Assembly: GCF_902459695.1 (NCBI RefSeq) | Contig: NZ_CABPRZ010000026.1 | Span: 1 to 64,000, forward strand | Length of the DNA stretch: 64,000 nt | Source: Pandoraea terrae | GTDB lineage: Bacteria; Pseudomonadota; Gammaproteobacteria; Burkholderiales; Burkholderiaceae | Reading direction: 5' to 3' | Shown here: piece after piece, positions 51,821 through 60,622 of the stretch | Position numbering within the stretch: position 1 is the stretch's first letter | Layout of the letters: each line of letters starts with the position of its first letter | Notes under the pieces: model-generated | What the model saw: only the letters and a program-made list of their open reading frames with translations | The model's database searches: none | What the model was told of the DNA's origin: nothing | Translations under genes and position numbers: made by a program

Positions 51821-52714
51821 ATGACTATTTTACTGTATGCGATGACCGCCATCCTCTATGCCGGATTGGCGGTGGCCTCATGGCAGGGATACCGGCGCGA
51901 TGCCGCCCTCGTTATCGATGGTGCGGGCGGCGCCCGCATGCCTGCCGGCGCGGGTTCGAACGCCTTGCACTGGCCCCTGCAGGGTGTGCTGCTGGTCGCG
52001 CTCGTGGTGCATGGCGTGCTGTTGCATCAGACGATCTTCCGTGCAGACAGCATGTATTTCGGATTTGCCTATGCGCTGTCCGCGATGCTGTGGCTGTCCG
52101 TCGGGATCTACTGGATCGAGAGCTTCTTCTTCCCGCTCGACAGCCTGCGCATTCTCGTCATGCCGACGGCGTCGCTGGCCTGCCTGATGCCGCTGCTCTT
52201 CGCCGACAACCGCATCCTGAGCTTTGCCGCGAACCCGGTGTTCAAGCTGCACTTCATCATCGCGAACATGGCCTATGGCCTTTTCGCGCTGGCGGCGCTG
52301 CATGCGATGCTGATGCTTTATGCGGAGCGGCAACTGCATCCCGCACGTGCGGGTGAGCGCTCGGGCGGCTGGCTGACGCGCTGGCTCGATACGCTGCCGC
52401 CGCTGCTCACGCTGGAGAAGCTGCTGTTTCGCCTGATCGGCGCAGGATTCGTTCTGCTGACATTGACGCTGGTCTCGGGCGTGATGTTTTCCGAAACCCT
52501 GTTCGGCCGCGCGGTGCGCATCGACCACAAGACAGTGTTCGCCGTCATTTCGTGGGTGATGTTCGGCGCGGTGCTGGTCGGACGGCAATTGTACGGGTGG
52601 CGCGGCAAGGTCGCGCTGCGTTGGGTGCTGGCGTCCTTCGTGACGCTTTTGCTGGCGTATGTCGGCAGCCGCTTCGTGCTCGAGGTGGTGCTGCATCGCA
52701 TGACGGAGAGGTAG
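51821..52714 (+). CDS. YpjD/CcsA-type inner-membrane protein
   Basis: A 297-residue membrane protein with about eight hydrophobic segments and the CcsA/CcmC-like cytochrome-assembly domain. Conserved histidines lie in FKLHFIIANMAYGLFALAALHAMLML and in VRIDHKTVFAVISWVMFG, but no WWD haem-handling motif is obvious. Such YpjD proteins sit beside ffh in many proteobacteria; a role in cytochrome assembly is inferred from the domain only. The PP0621-family gene starts six bases after its stop. Confidence 0.85.
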   Translation: MTILLYAMTAILYAGLAVASWQGYRRDAALVIDGAGGARMPAGAGSNALHWPLQGVLLVALVVHGVLLHQTIFRADSMYFGFAYALSAMLWLSVGIYWIESFFFPLDSLRILVMPTASLACLMPLLFADNRILSFAANPVFKLHFIIANMAYGLFALAALHAMLMLYAERQLHPARAGERSGGWLTRWLDTLPPLLTLEKLLFRLIGAGFVLLTLTLVSGVMFSETLFGRAVRIDHKTVFAVISWVMFGAVLVGRQLYGWRGKVALRWVLASFVTLLLAYVGSRFVLEVVLHRMTER

Positions 52715-52720
52715 GGCGCG

Positions 52721-52993
52721 ATGCGCAATATTCTGTTGTTGCTGCTGTTACTGGTGGCGGGTACCTGGTGGATGCGGCGCAAGGAGCGGCGCGATCAGGC
52801 CGAGCGTGTGCGGACCTCCGGCGCGCAACGCGGCGTGCCGCCGCAACGCGACGCGCTGCCGCCGGCCGAGCGTATGGTGCGTTGCGCGCAATGCGGCACT
52901 TATCTTCCGGAGAGCGAGGCGCTTGCCGGCGCCGACGACGCGCACTTCTGCAGCGCCGCGCATCAGCAGGCCTTTCTCGCCCGCCCGCGCTAA
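52721..52993 (+). CDS. PP0621 family zinc-ribbon protein
   Basis: A 90-residue protein resembling the PP0621 family, of unknown function. One N-terminal membrane segment (RNILLLLLLLVAGTWWM) is followed by a basic linker and a small metal-binding part: CAQCGTYLPESEAL and HFCSAAHQ. It is probably anchored in the inner membrane and follows the YpjD-type gene by six bases, suggesting one transcript. Confidence 0.82.
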   Translation: MRNILLLLLLLVAGTWWMRRKERRDQAERVRTSGAQRGVPPQRDALPPAERMVRCAQCGTYLPESEALAGADDAHFCSAAHQQAFLARPR

Positions 52994-53103
52994 TACCGCG
53001 CTCGCATAGCCCCTGCCAGGGGCTGTCCAAGCATCAAACGTGCCCGCCCACCCGGCGCGGGGCGCCTTGCGCTCACCGTTCCCATGCACTAAAACTCAGT
53101 AAA

Positions 53104-53125
53104 CACAAAGATCGCACAAAGATCG
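53104..53125. repeat. 11-bp direct repeat, two copies
   Basis: CACAAAGATCG occurs twice in tandem (53104-53114 and 53115-53125), about 50 bases upstream of the DUF1269 gene. One 11-bp helical turn separates the copies, so a regulator site is possible. Nothing proves it. Confidence 0.5.
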
Positions 53126-53173
53126 CCAACGGATCGGCTAAGAAGCGAATCATTCGGGACAGGAGGACACGTT

Positions 53174-53692
53174 ATGCTGATGCGCAGACGAATGTATTTC
53201 CTGCTCCCCGATCTCGCCAGCGCACAACGCACGATGAGTGACTTGTTGCTGGCCCGCGTCGAGGAGCGTCACATCCATTTCATGGCCCGCGAGGATATGG
53301 AATTGGAGGGACTGCACGAAGCCAATCTGCTGCAAACATCCGATATCGTGCACGGCGCGGAAGCCGGGCTCGTGATCGGCGGTTTCTGCGGGCTGGCTGT
53401 CGGCGCAGTCGCCGCGTTTTTCCCCATCGTGGGTACGAAACCCCAGTGGGAACTGATGATCATCACGGCGCCGCTCGGCTCGCTGTTCGGCGCGTGGGTC
53501 TCCAGCATGATCGGTTGCTCGGTGCCGAATTCGCGCCTGAAACCGTTCAAGGACGCGGTCGAACGCGGCATGATTCTCCTCATGATCGACGTGCGCGACG
53601 GCCGCGTCGAGGAAATTCGTGAGCTGTTGCGCGAGCATCATCCGGAAGCGCACATGGAAGGCGTCGAATCCGCCATCCCGGCGTTCCCTTGA
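53174..53692 (+). CDS. DUF1269 family membrane protein
   Basis: A 172-residue protein resembling DUF1269 proteins, whose function is unknown. The N-terminal part (MYFLLPDLASAQRTMSDLLLARVEERHIHFMARED) looks like a small soluble alpha/beta domain. Two hydrophobic, glycine-rich segments follow (GAEAGLVIGGFCGLAVGAVAAFF and LIITAPLGSLFGAWVSSMIG-like), and a C-terminal soluble part. AGGAGG precedes ATG 53174 closely; ATG 53192 is an alternative. It is a single gene. Confidence 0.75.
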   Translation: MLMRRRMYFLLPDLASAQRTMSDLLLARVEERHIHFMAREDMELEGLHEANLLQTSDIVHGAEAGLVIGGFCGLAVGAVAAFFPIVGTKPQWELMIITAPLGSLFGAWVSSMIGCSVPNSRLKPFKDAVERGMILLMIDVRDGRVEEIRELLREHHPEAHMEGVESAIPAFP

Positions 53693-53831
53693 GCATTGCG
53701 AGGGCTTGACGATTTGCGAAGTCTTGCGGCCATTCGTGGCCACCTTGCGCCGCACCTGTGAGCGGCGCGGGACGGATCTTCCGCCGGTGCAGCCGGCGCG
53801 GATGCCGTCCCAGGGCGTAGCGGCGCCCAAG

Positions 53832-53868
53832 GAAGCCTCCCGGCATGGGTTTGCGGGAGGCTTCTGCC
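53832..53868 (+). terminator. Probable terminator between the DUF1269 gene and ampD
   Basis: GAAGCCTCCCG and CGGGAGGCTTC form a perfect 11-bp stem with an 11-nt loop. Only a weak T tract (TGCCATTTTG) follows, so it may be inefficient. No other gene is seen in 53693-53990. Confidence 0.6.
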
Positions 53869-53990
53869 ATTTTGCGCGCAGCGCTACGCCACACCACCGG
53901 CAAGTGCGCGCAGGCGCCGGATTGGGAAAGCCGTCAGCGTCGGCCGCCGGTCTGGGCTACAATGGCGCCCCCCTGCGTCAGGAATTCGCC

Positions 53991-54086
53991 ATGATCCTGT
54001 CTTTGTCGTCCGTCATCGTTCGCTTCGGCAGCAACGCCGCGCGCGTGGGCGCGCGTACGCGCATCGTGCGGAGGTGGGCGTCATGA
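53991..54086 (+). CDS. Possible 31-codon leader ORF overlapping ampD
   Basis: ATG 53991 opens a 31-codon frame (MILSLSSVIVRFGSNAARVG...) whose TGA overlaps the ampD ATG as ATGA. AGGAAT lies nine bases upstream and a TACAAT -10-like element at 53958-53963. The product is basic with a hydrophobic start. I recognise no family. It may be a translated leader, a tiny protein, or chance. Confidence 0.3.
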   Translation: MILSLSSVIVRFGSNAARVGARTRIVRRWAS

Positions 54087-54670
54087 CGAACACCGCGCTC
54101 ACGATCGGTGACGACGGCTGGGTCGTGCAGGCTGAACGGATCGCGTCGCCGAATTTCGACGCGCGGCCCGAGGGCATGCCGGTCGACCTGCTGGTGGTGC
54201 ACAACATCAGTCTGCCGCCGGGGCAGTTCGGCGGCGGCGAGATCGCACGCTTTTTCTGCAACCGGCTCGATCATGACGCGCATCCGTTCTTCGACGAAAT
54301 CCGCGGCGTGCAGGTGTCGGCGCATTTTTTGGTATGCAGGGATGGTGTGTTGCAGCAATTCGTGTCCTGCGACGCGCGCGCCTGGCATGCGGGGGCCTCC
54401 GCGTTTCTCGGGCGCACGCGCTGCAACGATTTCTCGATCGGCGTAGAGTTGGAGGGAAGCGACGACACGCCGTTCGAGGCGGCGCAGTACGCGACCCTGG
54501 CGGCCCTGACGCGGGCGATTCTCGCGCGTTATCCGATTCAAGCCATCGCCGGACATGCCGATATTGCACCGGAGCGCAAAACGGATCCCGGTCCGTGCTT
54601 CGAGTGGCGAAAGTTCCGGCAGATGGCGGATCTTCCGCCCGAAATGTTGCCGTTTCAAGGGACCGCATAA
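54083..54670 (+). CDS. ampD: 1,6-anhydro-N-acetylmuramyl-L-alanine amidase AmpD
   Basis: A 195-residue cytoplasmic zinc amidase that recycles peptidoglycan fragments and thereby keeps AmpR-type beta-lactamase control off. Zinc ligands fit His40 (VVHNIS), His158 and Asp168 (GHADIAPERKTDPG); Glu122 (VELEG) and Lys166 fit catalysis. ATG 54083 has GGAGGT at good spacing; GTG 54074 would add three residues. No ampC or ampR is near. Confidence 0.93.
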   Translation: MTNTALTIGDDGWVVQAERIASPNFDARPEGMPVDLLVVHNISLPPGQFGGGEIARFFCNRLDHDAHPFFDEIRGVQVSAHFLVCRDGVLQQFVSCDARAWHAGASAFLGRTRCNDFSIGVELEGSDDTPFEAAQYATLAALTRAILARYPIQAIAGHADIAPERKTDPGPCFEWRKFRQMADLPPEMLPFQGTA

Positions 54671-54810
54671 ACGATGCCGCATGCTTGGGACGACACCGGT
54701 GCCGAAGCGGCGCCGGGGCCGGGCACGTGCATCGCTTACCCCCATGCGGCGGTCGGATTTGCTTGACATGGACGTCCTGCGGGCGTCTGCGGGAACAAAA
54801 AATTTATGTT

Positions 54811-54838
54811 TTGCGGCTGGCGGCTTCTCCACTATACT
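54811..54838 (+). promoter_or_regulatory. Predicted nrdAB promoter
   Basis: TTGCGG (54811-54816) and TATACT (54833-54838) are 16 bases apart, and the -10 lies inside the first NrdR box. It predicts a leader of about 250 bases before nrdA, in which I see no gene and no cobalamin riboswitch core. Confidence 0.55.
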
Positions 54839-54875
54839 TAGTGCGAATTCGGGTGTTGACCACTATATATAGTGG
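54829..54875 (+). promoter_or_regulatory. Twin NrdR boxes upstream of nrdAB
   Basis: Box 1 is CCACTATACTTAGTGC (54829-54844). Box 2 is the perfect palindrome CCACTATATATAGTGG (54860-54875), extended to 18 bp by flanking A/T. They start 31 bases apart, three helical turns, the spacing known for the ribonucleotide-reductase repressor NrdR. Box 1 covers the predicted -10. The nrdR gene itself is not in the window. Confidence 0.88.
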
Positions 54876-55099
54876 TTTGACCCTAAATCTTTCGAATCAG
54901 TCAAGCGTGTGTTGCGTCCCGCGACGGGGCACTCGCCAAGCACCAAGCCGTGGTAGCGGGCGCTTTGAGGTACTGGCCGCCCGCCGGTGTCCACGGTGTC
55001 ATTCGCCGCTTACCGCGGCGCCCCCAGGGCGCTTCGTCGCCGGCACCACGTCAGTGAAGAAGCGTTTAGCACCACTCAATCGGAACGGGAGTTTTTTAC

Positions 55100-58057
55100 A
55101 TGCAAATCAACGAAAACCTCACCCGCCAGAATCCCTCGTCGAGCGCCCAGCCGGGCGATGCCGCGAGTGCATCGGCGCCCCAGACGACGGGCGCGTTTCA
55201 GCCGGCGACGAACGCCGACTTCAAGGTGATTCGACGTAACGGCGCGGTGGTGGGTTTCGAGCCGTCGAAGATCGCGATCGCCGTGACCAAGGCCTTCCTG
55301 GCTGTCAACGGCGGATCGGGCGCGGCTTCGGCGCGGATTCGCGAGCTGGTCGAAGAATTGACCGGCAACGTCGTGCGCGCGCTGGTGCGCAGCCGGCCCA
55401 ACGGCGGCACCTTTCATATCGAAGACATCCAGGATCAGGTCGAACTGGCCCTGATGCGCGCCGGCGAACACAACACCGCCCGCGCATACGTGCTGTATCG
55501 CGAAAAGCGTTCGCAAGAGCGCGCCCATGCCGTCGAGGCGGCGTCCGCCGCGCAGCCGGCTGCCCCGGGCTTGCATGTCACTGACGCAGGCGTAACCCGT
55601 CCGCTGGACATGCAGGCGCTGCGCAACGTCATCCAGTCCGCCTGTGACGGTCTTGGCGCCGGTGTCGATGCCGAGCCGATCCTGACCGAGACGGTCAAGA
55701 ACCTGTATGACGGCGTGCCGCTGTCGCAGGTCTACGACTCGGCGATCCTGGCCTCGCGCACGCTGATCGAAAAGGATCCTGACTACAGCCTGGTCACGGC
55801 GCGCATCCTGATGCACACGATCCGCCGCGAAATCCTCGGCGAAGAAGTGCCGCAGGGCGAAATGGCCGAGCGCTATGTCGAATACTTCCCGCGCTTTATC
55901 AAGCGCGGCATCGAAGCCGAACTGCTCGACGAGAAGCTGATGCAGTTCGACCTGGTGAAGCTTGGCGCGGCGCTCGACGCTTCGCGCGACCTCCAGTTCA
56001 ACTACCTCGGCCTGCAGACGCTGTACGACCGCTACTTCCTGCACGTCGACGGCGCGCGCATCGAAATGCCGCAGGCATTCTTCATGCGCGTCGCGATGGG
56101 CCTGGCGCTCGGCGAAGTCGAGCGTGAAGCGCGTGCGATCGAGTTCTACCAGATCCTGTCGAGCTTCGATTTCATGAGCTCGACGCCGACGCTGTTCAAC
56201 TCGGGCACGCGCCGCTCGCAACTGTCGTCGTGCTACCTGACGACCGTGTCGGACGACCTCGAAGGCATCTATGAAGCGCTGAAGGAAAATGCGCTGCTGT
56301 CGAAGTTCGCCGGCGGTCTGGGCAACGACTGGACGCAAGTGCGCGCACTCGGCTCGCACATCAAGGGCACGAACGGCAAGAGCCAGGGCGTCGTGCCGTT
56401 CCTGAAGGTCGTCAACGACACGGCCGTGGCCGTGAACCAGGGCGGCAAGCGCAAGGGCGCGGTCTGCGCCTATCTTGAAACGTGGCACCTGGACATCGAG
56501 GAATTCCTCGAACTTCGCAAGAACACGGGCGACGATCGCCGCCGTACGCACGACATGAACACGGCCAACTGGATTCCGGACCTGTTCATGAAGCGCGTGA
56601 TGGAAGGCGGCGAGTGGACGCTGTTCTCGCCGTCGACCTGCCCTGACCTGCACGACAAGTACGGCAAGGCCTTCGAGACGGCCTACGTCGCCTATGAAGA
56701 GAAGGCGGCGCGCGGCGAACTGAAGCTGTTCAAGAAGGTGCCGGCCCAAGCCCTGTGGCGCAAGATGCTGGGCATGCTGTTCGAAACCGGTCATCCGTGG
56801 ATTACCTTCAAGGATCCTTGCAACATTCGCTCGCCGCAGCAGCACGTGGGCGTGGTGCATTCGTCGAACCTGTGCACGGAAATCACGCTCAACACGAGCG
56901 AGACCGAAATCGCCGTCTGCAACCTCGGCTCGGTGAACCTGGTGGCGCACATGAAGCGCACGGCCAACGGCGGCTATGAACTCGATCACGAAAAGTTGCA
57001 GCGCACCGTCCGGGTGGCGATGCGCATGCTCGACAACGTGATCGACATCAATTACTACGCCGTGGCCAAGGCGCGGAATTCGAACCTGCATCATCGTCCG
57101 GTCGGCATGGGCATCATGGGCTTCCAGGACTGCCTGCATCTGCTGCGCACGCCGTACGCATCGGATGCCGCAGTCGAGTTCGCGGATCGTTCGATGGAAG
57201 CGGTTTGCTACTACGCCTACTGGGCATCGACCGAACTGGCTGCCGAGCGCGGCAAGTATTCGTCGTACCCGGGCTCGCTGTGGGATCGTGGCATCCTGCC
57301 GCAGGACTCGCTGCGTCTGCTCGCCGAAGAACGTGGCGGCTACGTCGACGTCGACCTGTCGGCAACGCTGGACTGGGATAGCCTGCGCGCGCATATCGCC
57401 GCGCACGGCATGCGCAACTCGAACTGCGTGGCGATCGCCCCGACCGCGACGATCTCGAACATCATCGGCGTTTCGGCCTGTATCGAGCCGACGTTCCAGA
57501 ACCTCTACGTGAAGTCGAACCTGTCGGGCGAATTCACGGTCGTCAACGAGTACCTGGTGCGTGATCTGAAGGAACGCGGCCTGTGGGATGAAGTGATGGT
57601 CGCCGACCTGAAGTATTTCGACGGCTCGCTGGCCCGCATTGACCGCGTGCCGAGCGACCTGCGCGACATCTACGCCACGGCGTTCGAAGTCGAGCCGAAG
57701 TGGCTGGTCGAAGCGGCCTCGCGCCGCCAGAAGTGGATCGACCAAGCCCAGTCGCTCAATATCTATATGGCAGGCGCCTCGGGCAAGAAGCTCGACGAAA
57801 CCTACAAGCTGGCCTGGACCCGTGCCCTGAAGACGACGTATTACCTGCGCACGATGGCAGCGACACACGTCGAGAAGTCGACGGTCAGCCGCGGCTCGCT
57901 CAACGCGGTGTCGTCGGGCGGCATAAGCGGCGGACTGGATGCAGCGCCGGAAGCCTCGGTCTCGCCGCTGGCGCAGCCGATGCCGGAAGCCGAAGGCGCC
58001 GTGTGCACGATGCGCCCGGGCGACCCCGGCTTCGAAGAGTGCGAAGCCTGCCAGTAA
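55100..58057 (+). CDS. nrdA: Class Ia ribonucleoside-diphosphate reductase, alpha subunit
   Basis: A 985-residue large subunit that reduces ribonucleotides to deoxyribonucleotides. An N-terminal ATP cone (about residues 40-140, FKVIRRNGAVVGFEPSKIA...) gives overall activity control. The catalytic triad is Asn590, Cys592, Glu594 in NLCTE. The C-terminus ends CEACQ, the cysteine pair that passes electrons to the active site. It is longer than E. coli NrdA (761), with an extra low-complexity N-terminus. GGGAG precedes ATG 55100. nrdB follows after 83 bases. Confidence 0.97.
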   Translation: MQINENLTRQNPSSSAQPGDAASASAPQTTGAFQPATNADFKVIRRNGAVVGFEPSKIAIAVTKAFLAVNGGSGAASARIRELVEELTGNVVRALVRSRPNGGTFHIEDIQDQVELALMRAGEHNTARAYVLYREKRSQERAHAVEAASAAQPAAPGLHVTDAGVTRPLDMQALRNVIQSACDGLGAGVDAEPILTETVKNLYDGVPLSQVYDSAILASRTLIEKDPDYSLVTARILMHTIRREILGEEVPQGEMAERYVEYFPRFIKRGIEAELLDEKLMQFDLVKLGAALDASRDLQFNYLGLQTLYDRYFLHVDGARIEMPQAFFMRVAMGLALGEVEREARAIEFYQILSSFDFMSSTPTLFNSGTRRSQLSSCYLTTVSDDLEGIYEALKENALLSKFAGGLGNDWTQVRALGSHIKGTNGKSQGVVPFLKVVNDTAVAVNQGGKRKGAVCAYLETWHLDIEEFLELRKNTGDDRRRTHDMNTANWIPDLFMKRVMEGGEWTLFSPSTCPDLHDKYGKAFETAYVAYEEKAARGELKLFKKVPAQALWRKMLGMLFETGHPWITFKDPCNIRSPQQHVGVVHSSNLCTEITLNTSETEIAVCNLGSVNLVAHMKRTANGGYELDHEKLQRTVRVAMRMLDNVIDINYYAVAKARNSNLHHRPVGMGIMGFQDCLHLLRTPYASDAAVEFADRSMEAVCYYAYWASTELAAERGKYSSYPGSLWDRGILPQDSLRLLAEERGGYVDVDLSATLDWDSLRAHIAAHGMRNSNCVAIAPTATISNIIGVSACIEPTFQNLYVKSNLSGEFTVVNEYLVRDLKERGLWDEVMVADLKYFDGSLARIDRVPSDLRDIYATAFEVEPKWLVEAASRRQKWIDQAQSLNIYMAGASGKKLDETYKLAWTRALKTTYYLRTMAATHVEKSTVSRGSLNAVSSGGISGGLDAAPEASVSPLAQPMPEAEGAVCTMRPGDPGFEECEACQ

Positions 58058-58140
58058 GCCGGGCACACCTGTTGCACCTCCGGCGGCGAGCCCGTTCGCG
58101 CGTCTCGCCGCCGCTCAACATTGAATGGACATAGACCCCT

Positions 58141-59310
58141 ATGCTGAATTGGGAAGAAGAGACCAAGGCCGCACAACCGGTTCAACCGGTTACCGCCGCA
58201 CCGATCGCCGACGAGCCGTCGCTCGCCTTCGGCACGAACATCCTTGGCACCGACCACGGGGATAACCCGAATGCCATCGCGTCGCAATCGAAGCGCCGTG
58301 TCAACGCCGCAGACAAGCGCGTGATCAACGGCTCGACCGACGTCAACCAACTTGTGCCGTTCAAGTACAAGTGGGCTTGGGAGAAGTATCTGGCCGGTTG
58401 CGCGAACCACTGGATGCCGCAGGAAATCAATATGTCGCGCGACATCGCGCTGTGGAAGGATCCGAACGGCTTGACGGAAGACGAGCGGCGCGTGGTCAAG
58501 CGCAACCTCGGCTTCTTCGTGACGGCCGATTCGCTCGCCGCGAACAACATCGTGCTGGGCACGTACCGTCACATCACCGCGCCGGAGTGCCGCCAGTTCC
58601 TGTTGCGTCAGGCGTTCGAAGAGGCGATCCACACGCACGCTTATCAGTACATCGTGGAGAGCCTGGGCCTGGACGAAGGTGAAATCTTCAACGCGTACCA
58701 CGAAGTGCCGTCGATTCGCGCGAAGGACGAGTTCCTGATCCCGTTCATCGACATCCTGACGGACCCGGCCTTCAAGACCGGCACGCTCGAGACCGATCAG
58801 CAGTTGCTGCGTTCGCTGATCGTGTTCGCCTGCATCATGGAAGGTCTGTTCTTCTACGTCGGGTTTACGCAAATCCTCGCGCTCGGCCGTCAGAACAAAA
58901 TGACCGGCGCCGCCGAGCAATATCAGTACATCCTGCGTGACGAGTCGATGCACTGCAACTTCGGTATCGACCTGATCAACCAGGTGAAGCTGGAGAACCC
59001 GCACCTGTGGACGCCGGCGTTCCGCGACGAGATTCGCGAGCTGTTCAAGAAGGCCGTCGATCTTGAATATCGTTATGCCGAAGACACGATGCCGCGCGGC
59101 GTGCTGGGCCTGAACGCGGGCATGTTCAAGGGTTACCTGCGCTTCATCGCGAACCGCCGCTGCACGCAGATCGGCCTCGAGCCGCTCTTCGCGAACGAAG
59201 AAAATCCGTTCCCCTGGATGAGCGAGATGATCGACTTGAAGAAGGAACGCAACTTCTTCGAGACGCGCGTGATCGAGTATCAAACCGGTGGCGCGCTGAG
59301 CTGGGACTGA
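58141..59310 (+). CDS. nrdB: Class Ia ribonucleoside-diphosphate reductase, beta subunit
   Basis: A 389-residue ferritin-like radical-generating subunit. Di-iron ligands include Glu161 and His164 in EEAIHTHAY, and later EGLFFYVGF and [10 protein letters not shown]. Tyr168, four residues after His164, is in the position of the tyrosyl radical (E. coli Tyr122), so a tyrosyl-radical enzyme is likely. The C-terminus ([16 protein letters not shown]) is the peptide that docks into NrdA. It forms an operon with nrdA under the NrdR boxes. Confidence 0.97.
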   Translation: MLNWEEETKAAQPVQPVTAAPIADEPSLAFGTNILGTDHGDNPNAIASQSKRRVNAADKRVINGSTDVNQLVPFKYKWAWEKYLAGCANHWMPQEINMSRDIALWKDPNGLTEDERRVVKRNLGFFVTADSLAANNIVLGTYRHITAPECRQFLLRQAFEEAIHTHAYQYIVESLGLDEGEIFNAYHEVPSIRAKDEFLIPFIDILTDPAFKTGTLETDQQLLRSLIVFACIMEGLFFYVGFTQILALGRQNKMTGAAEQYQYILRDESMHCNFGIDLINQVKLENPHLWTPAFRDEIRELFKKAVDLEYRYAEDTMPRGVLGLNAGMFKGYLRFIANRRCTQIGLEPLFANEENPFPWMSEMIDLKKERNFFETRVIEYQTGGALSWD

Positions 59311-59928
59311 GATGTTTGGCGACGCGCGTGAGCAACTCACGCGCGCTTCGATATCGCATCGAAGCCATGTTGTCGCCACATCGATGAAGCGATCGCGGTG
59401 TGTTGTGTGCATCAAATACAACAAATTGCGATCGCGATGTTGAGCCATGTACGCTTTTTTATGTACAAAGTATTAACATCGCATCACAAAAGAATTATTA
59501 TTCGCTCAAATGAATTGCAGTCTCAGTAGTCTCGATGAACACACGAAAGCGTTTCGCTTTCATCCCGCGACAGAGAGCTGGTAGTTACGGAGCGTAAAAA
59601 CCTTGGTGCATAGCAAGCAGTATCGCTTATCCGCTATCGCAATCTCCTCCATCCCGATGACGGGACAGGCAAGCTACCCCCCCAAGAAACTGGCGACTTT
59701 CCAATCTCACGACAATCGAATTGCCGGCGGCAGTGTCGCTGGCAATTTTTTTGCGCGCGCGAATCGCACCGAGCAGGTTCGCACGCGCAGCGCCGAATTC
59801 ATTAGCGTAAGCAGCCGATGTCCGATGCGTACGCCGATGAATAGCCCGCTCGCCGCCCACGTACCACGCGGCGGTCGGGTTTCCTTCTCAGGTGGTTTGT
59901 TTGAACGATTCACACGTTCAGGAGATAA
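59311..59928. other. 618-base intergenic region between nrdB and the H1-like gene
   Basis: No convincing gene. Two stem-loops follow nrdB directly: GCGCGTGAG/CTCACGCGC (59324-59344) and GCTTCGA/TCGAAGC (59345-59365); neither has a T-run. An AT-rich island lies at about 59448-59520 and a GAAAGCG/CGCTTTC hairpin at 59545-59561. A small GTG-start frame at 59603-59932 has no family resemblance and is not annotated. Confidence 0.5.
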
Positions 59929-59931
59929 ATG

Positions 59932-60555
59932 ATGGCTACTACTGCTAAGAAAAAACCCGCAGTCAAGAAAGTTGCTGCCGCCAAGAAACCGGTAGCGAAG
60001 AAGGCGGTTGCCGCCAAGAAGCCGGTCGCCAAGAAGGCAGCTGCCGCCAAGAAGCCGGTCGCCGCCAAGAAGGCGCCGGCCAAGAAGGCAGCAGTGAAGA
60101 AGGTCGCAGCGAAGAAGGCTGCACCGGCCAAGAAGGCAGCAGTGAAGAAGGTCGCAGCGAAGAAGGCTCCGGCCAAGAAAGCTGCAGTGAAGAAGGTTGC
60201 CGCCAAGAAGGCGCCGGCCAAGAAAGCCGCAGTGAAGAAAGTCGCCGCCAAGAAGGCCCCGGCCAAGAAAGCCGCGGTCAAGAAGGTAGCAGCGAAGAAG
60301 GCGCCGGCGAAGAAGGCCGCCGCTGCCAAGAAGCCGGCTGCTGCGAAGAAGCCTGCCGCTGCGAAGAAGCCGGCCGCTGCGAAGAAGCCTGCTGCTGCGA
60401 AGAAGCCGGCTGCTGCGAAGAAGCCGGCTGCCAAGAAGGCCAAGGCTGCTGCACCTGCTGCGCCTGCCGCGACGCCGGCAGCTGCTGCTCCGGCGGCAAA
60501 GACGGTGTTGAGCCCGGCGGCGGCATGGCCGTTCCCGACCGGCAGCCGTCCGTAA
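59932..60555 (+). CDS. Histone H1-like nucleoid protein (lysine/alanine repeat)
   Basis: A 207-residue, extremely basic protein made of Lys-Lys-Ala/Pro repeats, resembling bacterial histone H1-like proteins (HctB/AlgP type) thought to bind and condense DNA. After an N-terminal KKP-rich part come five units of about 15 residues ([15 protein letters not shown] type, 60067-60294), then five KKPAAA units (60328-60417), an Ala-rich linker and the conserved ending [11 protein letters not shown]. Two tandem ATGs exist; ATG 59932 is better placed after GGAG. DNA binding is inferred from composition. Confidence 0.88.
   Translation: MATTAKKKPAVKKVAAAKKPVAKKAVAAKKPVAKKAAAAKKPVAAKKAPAKKAAVKKVAAKKAAPAKKAAVKKVAAKKAPAKKAAVKKVAAKKAPAKKAAVKKVAAKKAPAKKAAVKKVAAKKAPAKKAAAAKKPAAAKKPAAAKKPAAAKKPAAAKKPAAAKKPAAKKAKAAAPAAPAATPAAAAPAAKTVLSPAAAWPFPTGSRP
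60067..60417 (+). repeat. In-frame tandem repeats of the H1-like gene
   Basis: Four 45-bp units and one of 48 bp (60067, 60112, 60160, 60205, 60250) encode [15 protein letters not shown]-type blocks; the second carries one extra Ala codon. Five 18-bp units (60328-60417) encode KKPAAA. Copies differ mostly at third codon positions. Such arrays are prone to slippage, so length may vary between strains. Confidence 0.85.
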
Positions 60556-60579
60556 GTCGAAGGCTGATGCAGGAACCTG

Positions 60580-60597
60580 GACACTTCGGTGTCTTTT
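60580..60597 (+). terminator. Short hairpin with TTCG loop after the H1-like gene
   Basis: GACAC and GTGTC close on TTCG, followed by TTTT. It is a compact terminator-like hairpin 25 bases after the stop codon. The stem is only five pairs, so efficiency is uncertain. Confidence 0.5.
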
Positions 60598-60620
60598 GAT
60601 CGCGTAGTGTCTACGCGATC
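60598..60620. repeat. Perfect 10-bp inverted repeat
   Basis: GATCGCGTAG and CTACGCGATC are separated by TGT. The repeat abuts the preceding TTTT and precedes the main terminator. There is no T-run after it; it could be an operator or an extra RNA hairpin. Confidence 0.6.
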
Positions 60621-60622
60621 CG

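Noticed and set aside
54880-55099. Cobalamin riboswitch in the nrdA leader
   Set aside because: No B12-box-like core is visible, and the enzyme is class Ia (di-iron), which needs no cobalamin.
55076-58066. A 996-codon open frame on the minus strand covering all of nrdA
   Set aside because: Long antisense frames arise from the high third-position GC of the real gene. The translation is Arg/His/Asp-rich with no family look, and nrdA is certain.
59603-59932. A 109-codon frame just before the H1-like gene
   Set aside because: GTG start without a ribosome-binding site, runs into the H1-like start, and reads across low-complexity sequence. No family resemblance.
60067-60417. CRISPR array, because of regular repeats
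   Set aside because: The repeats are in frame, adjacent with no unique spacers, and encode the Lys/Ala protein. No cas genes are near.
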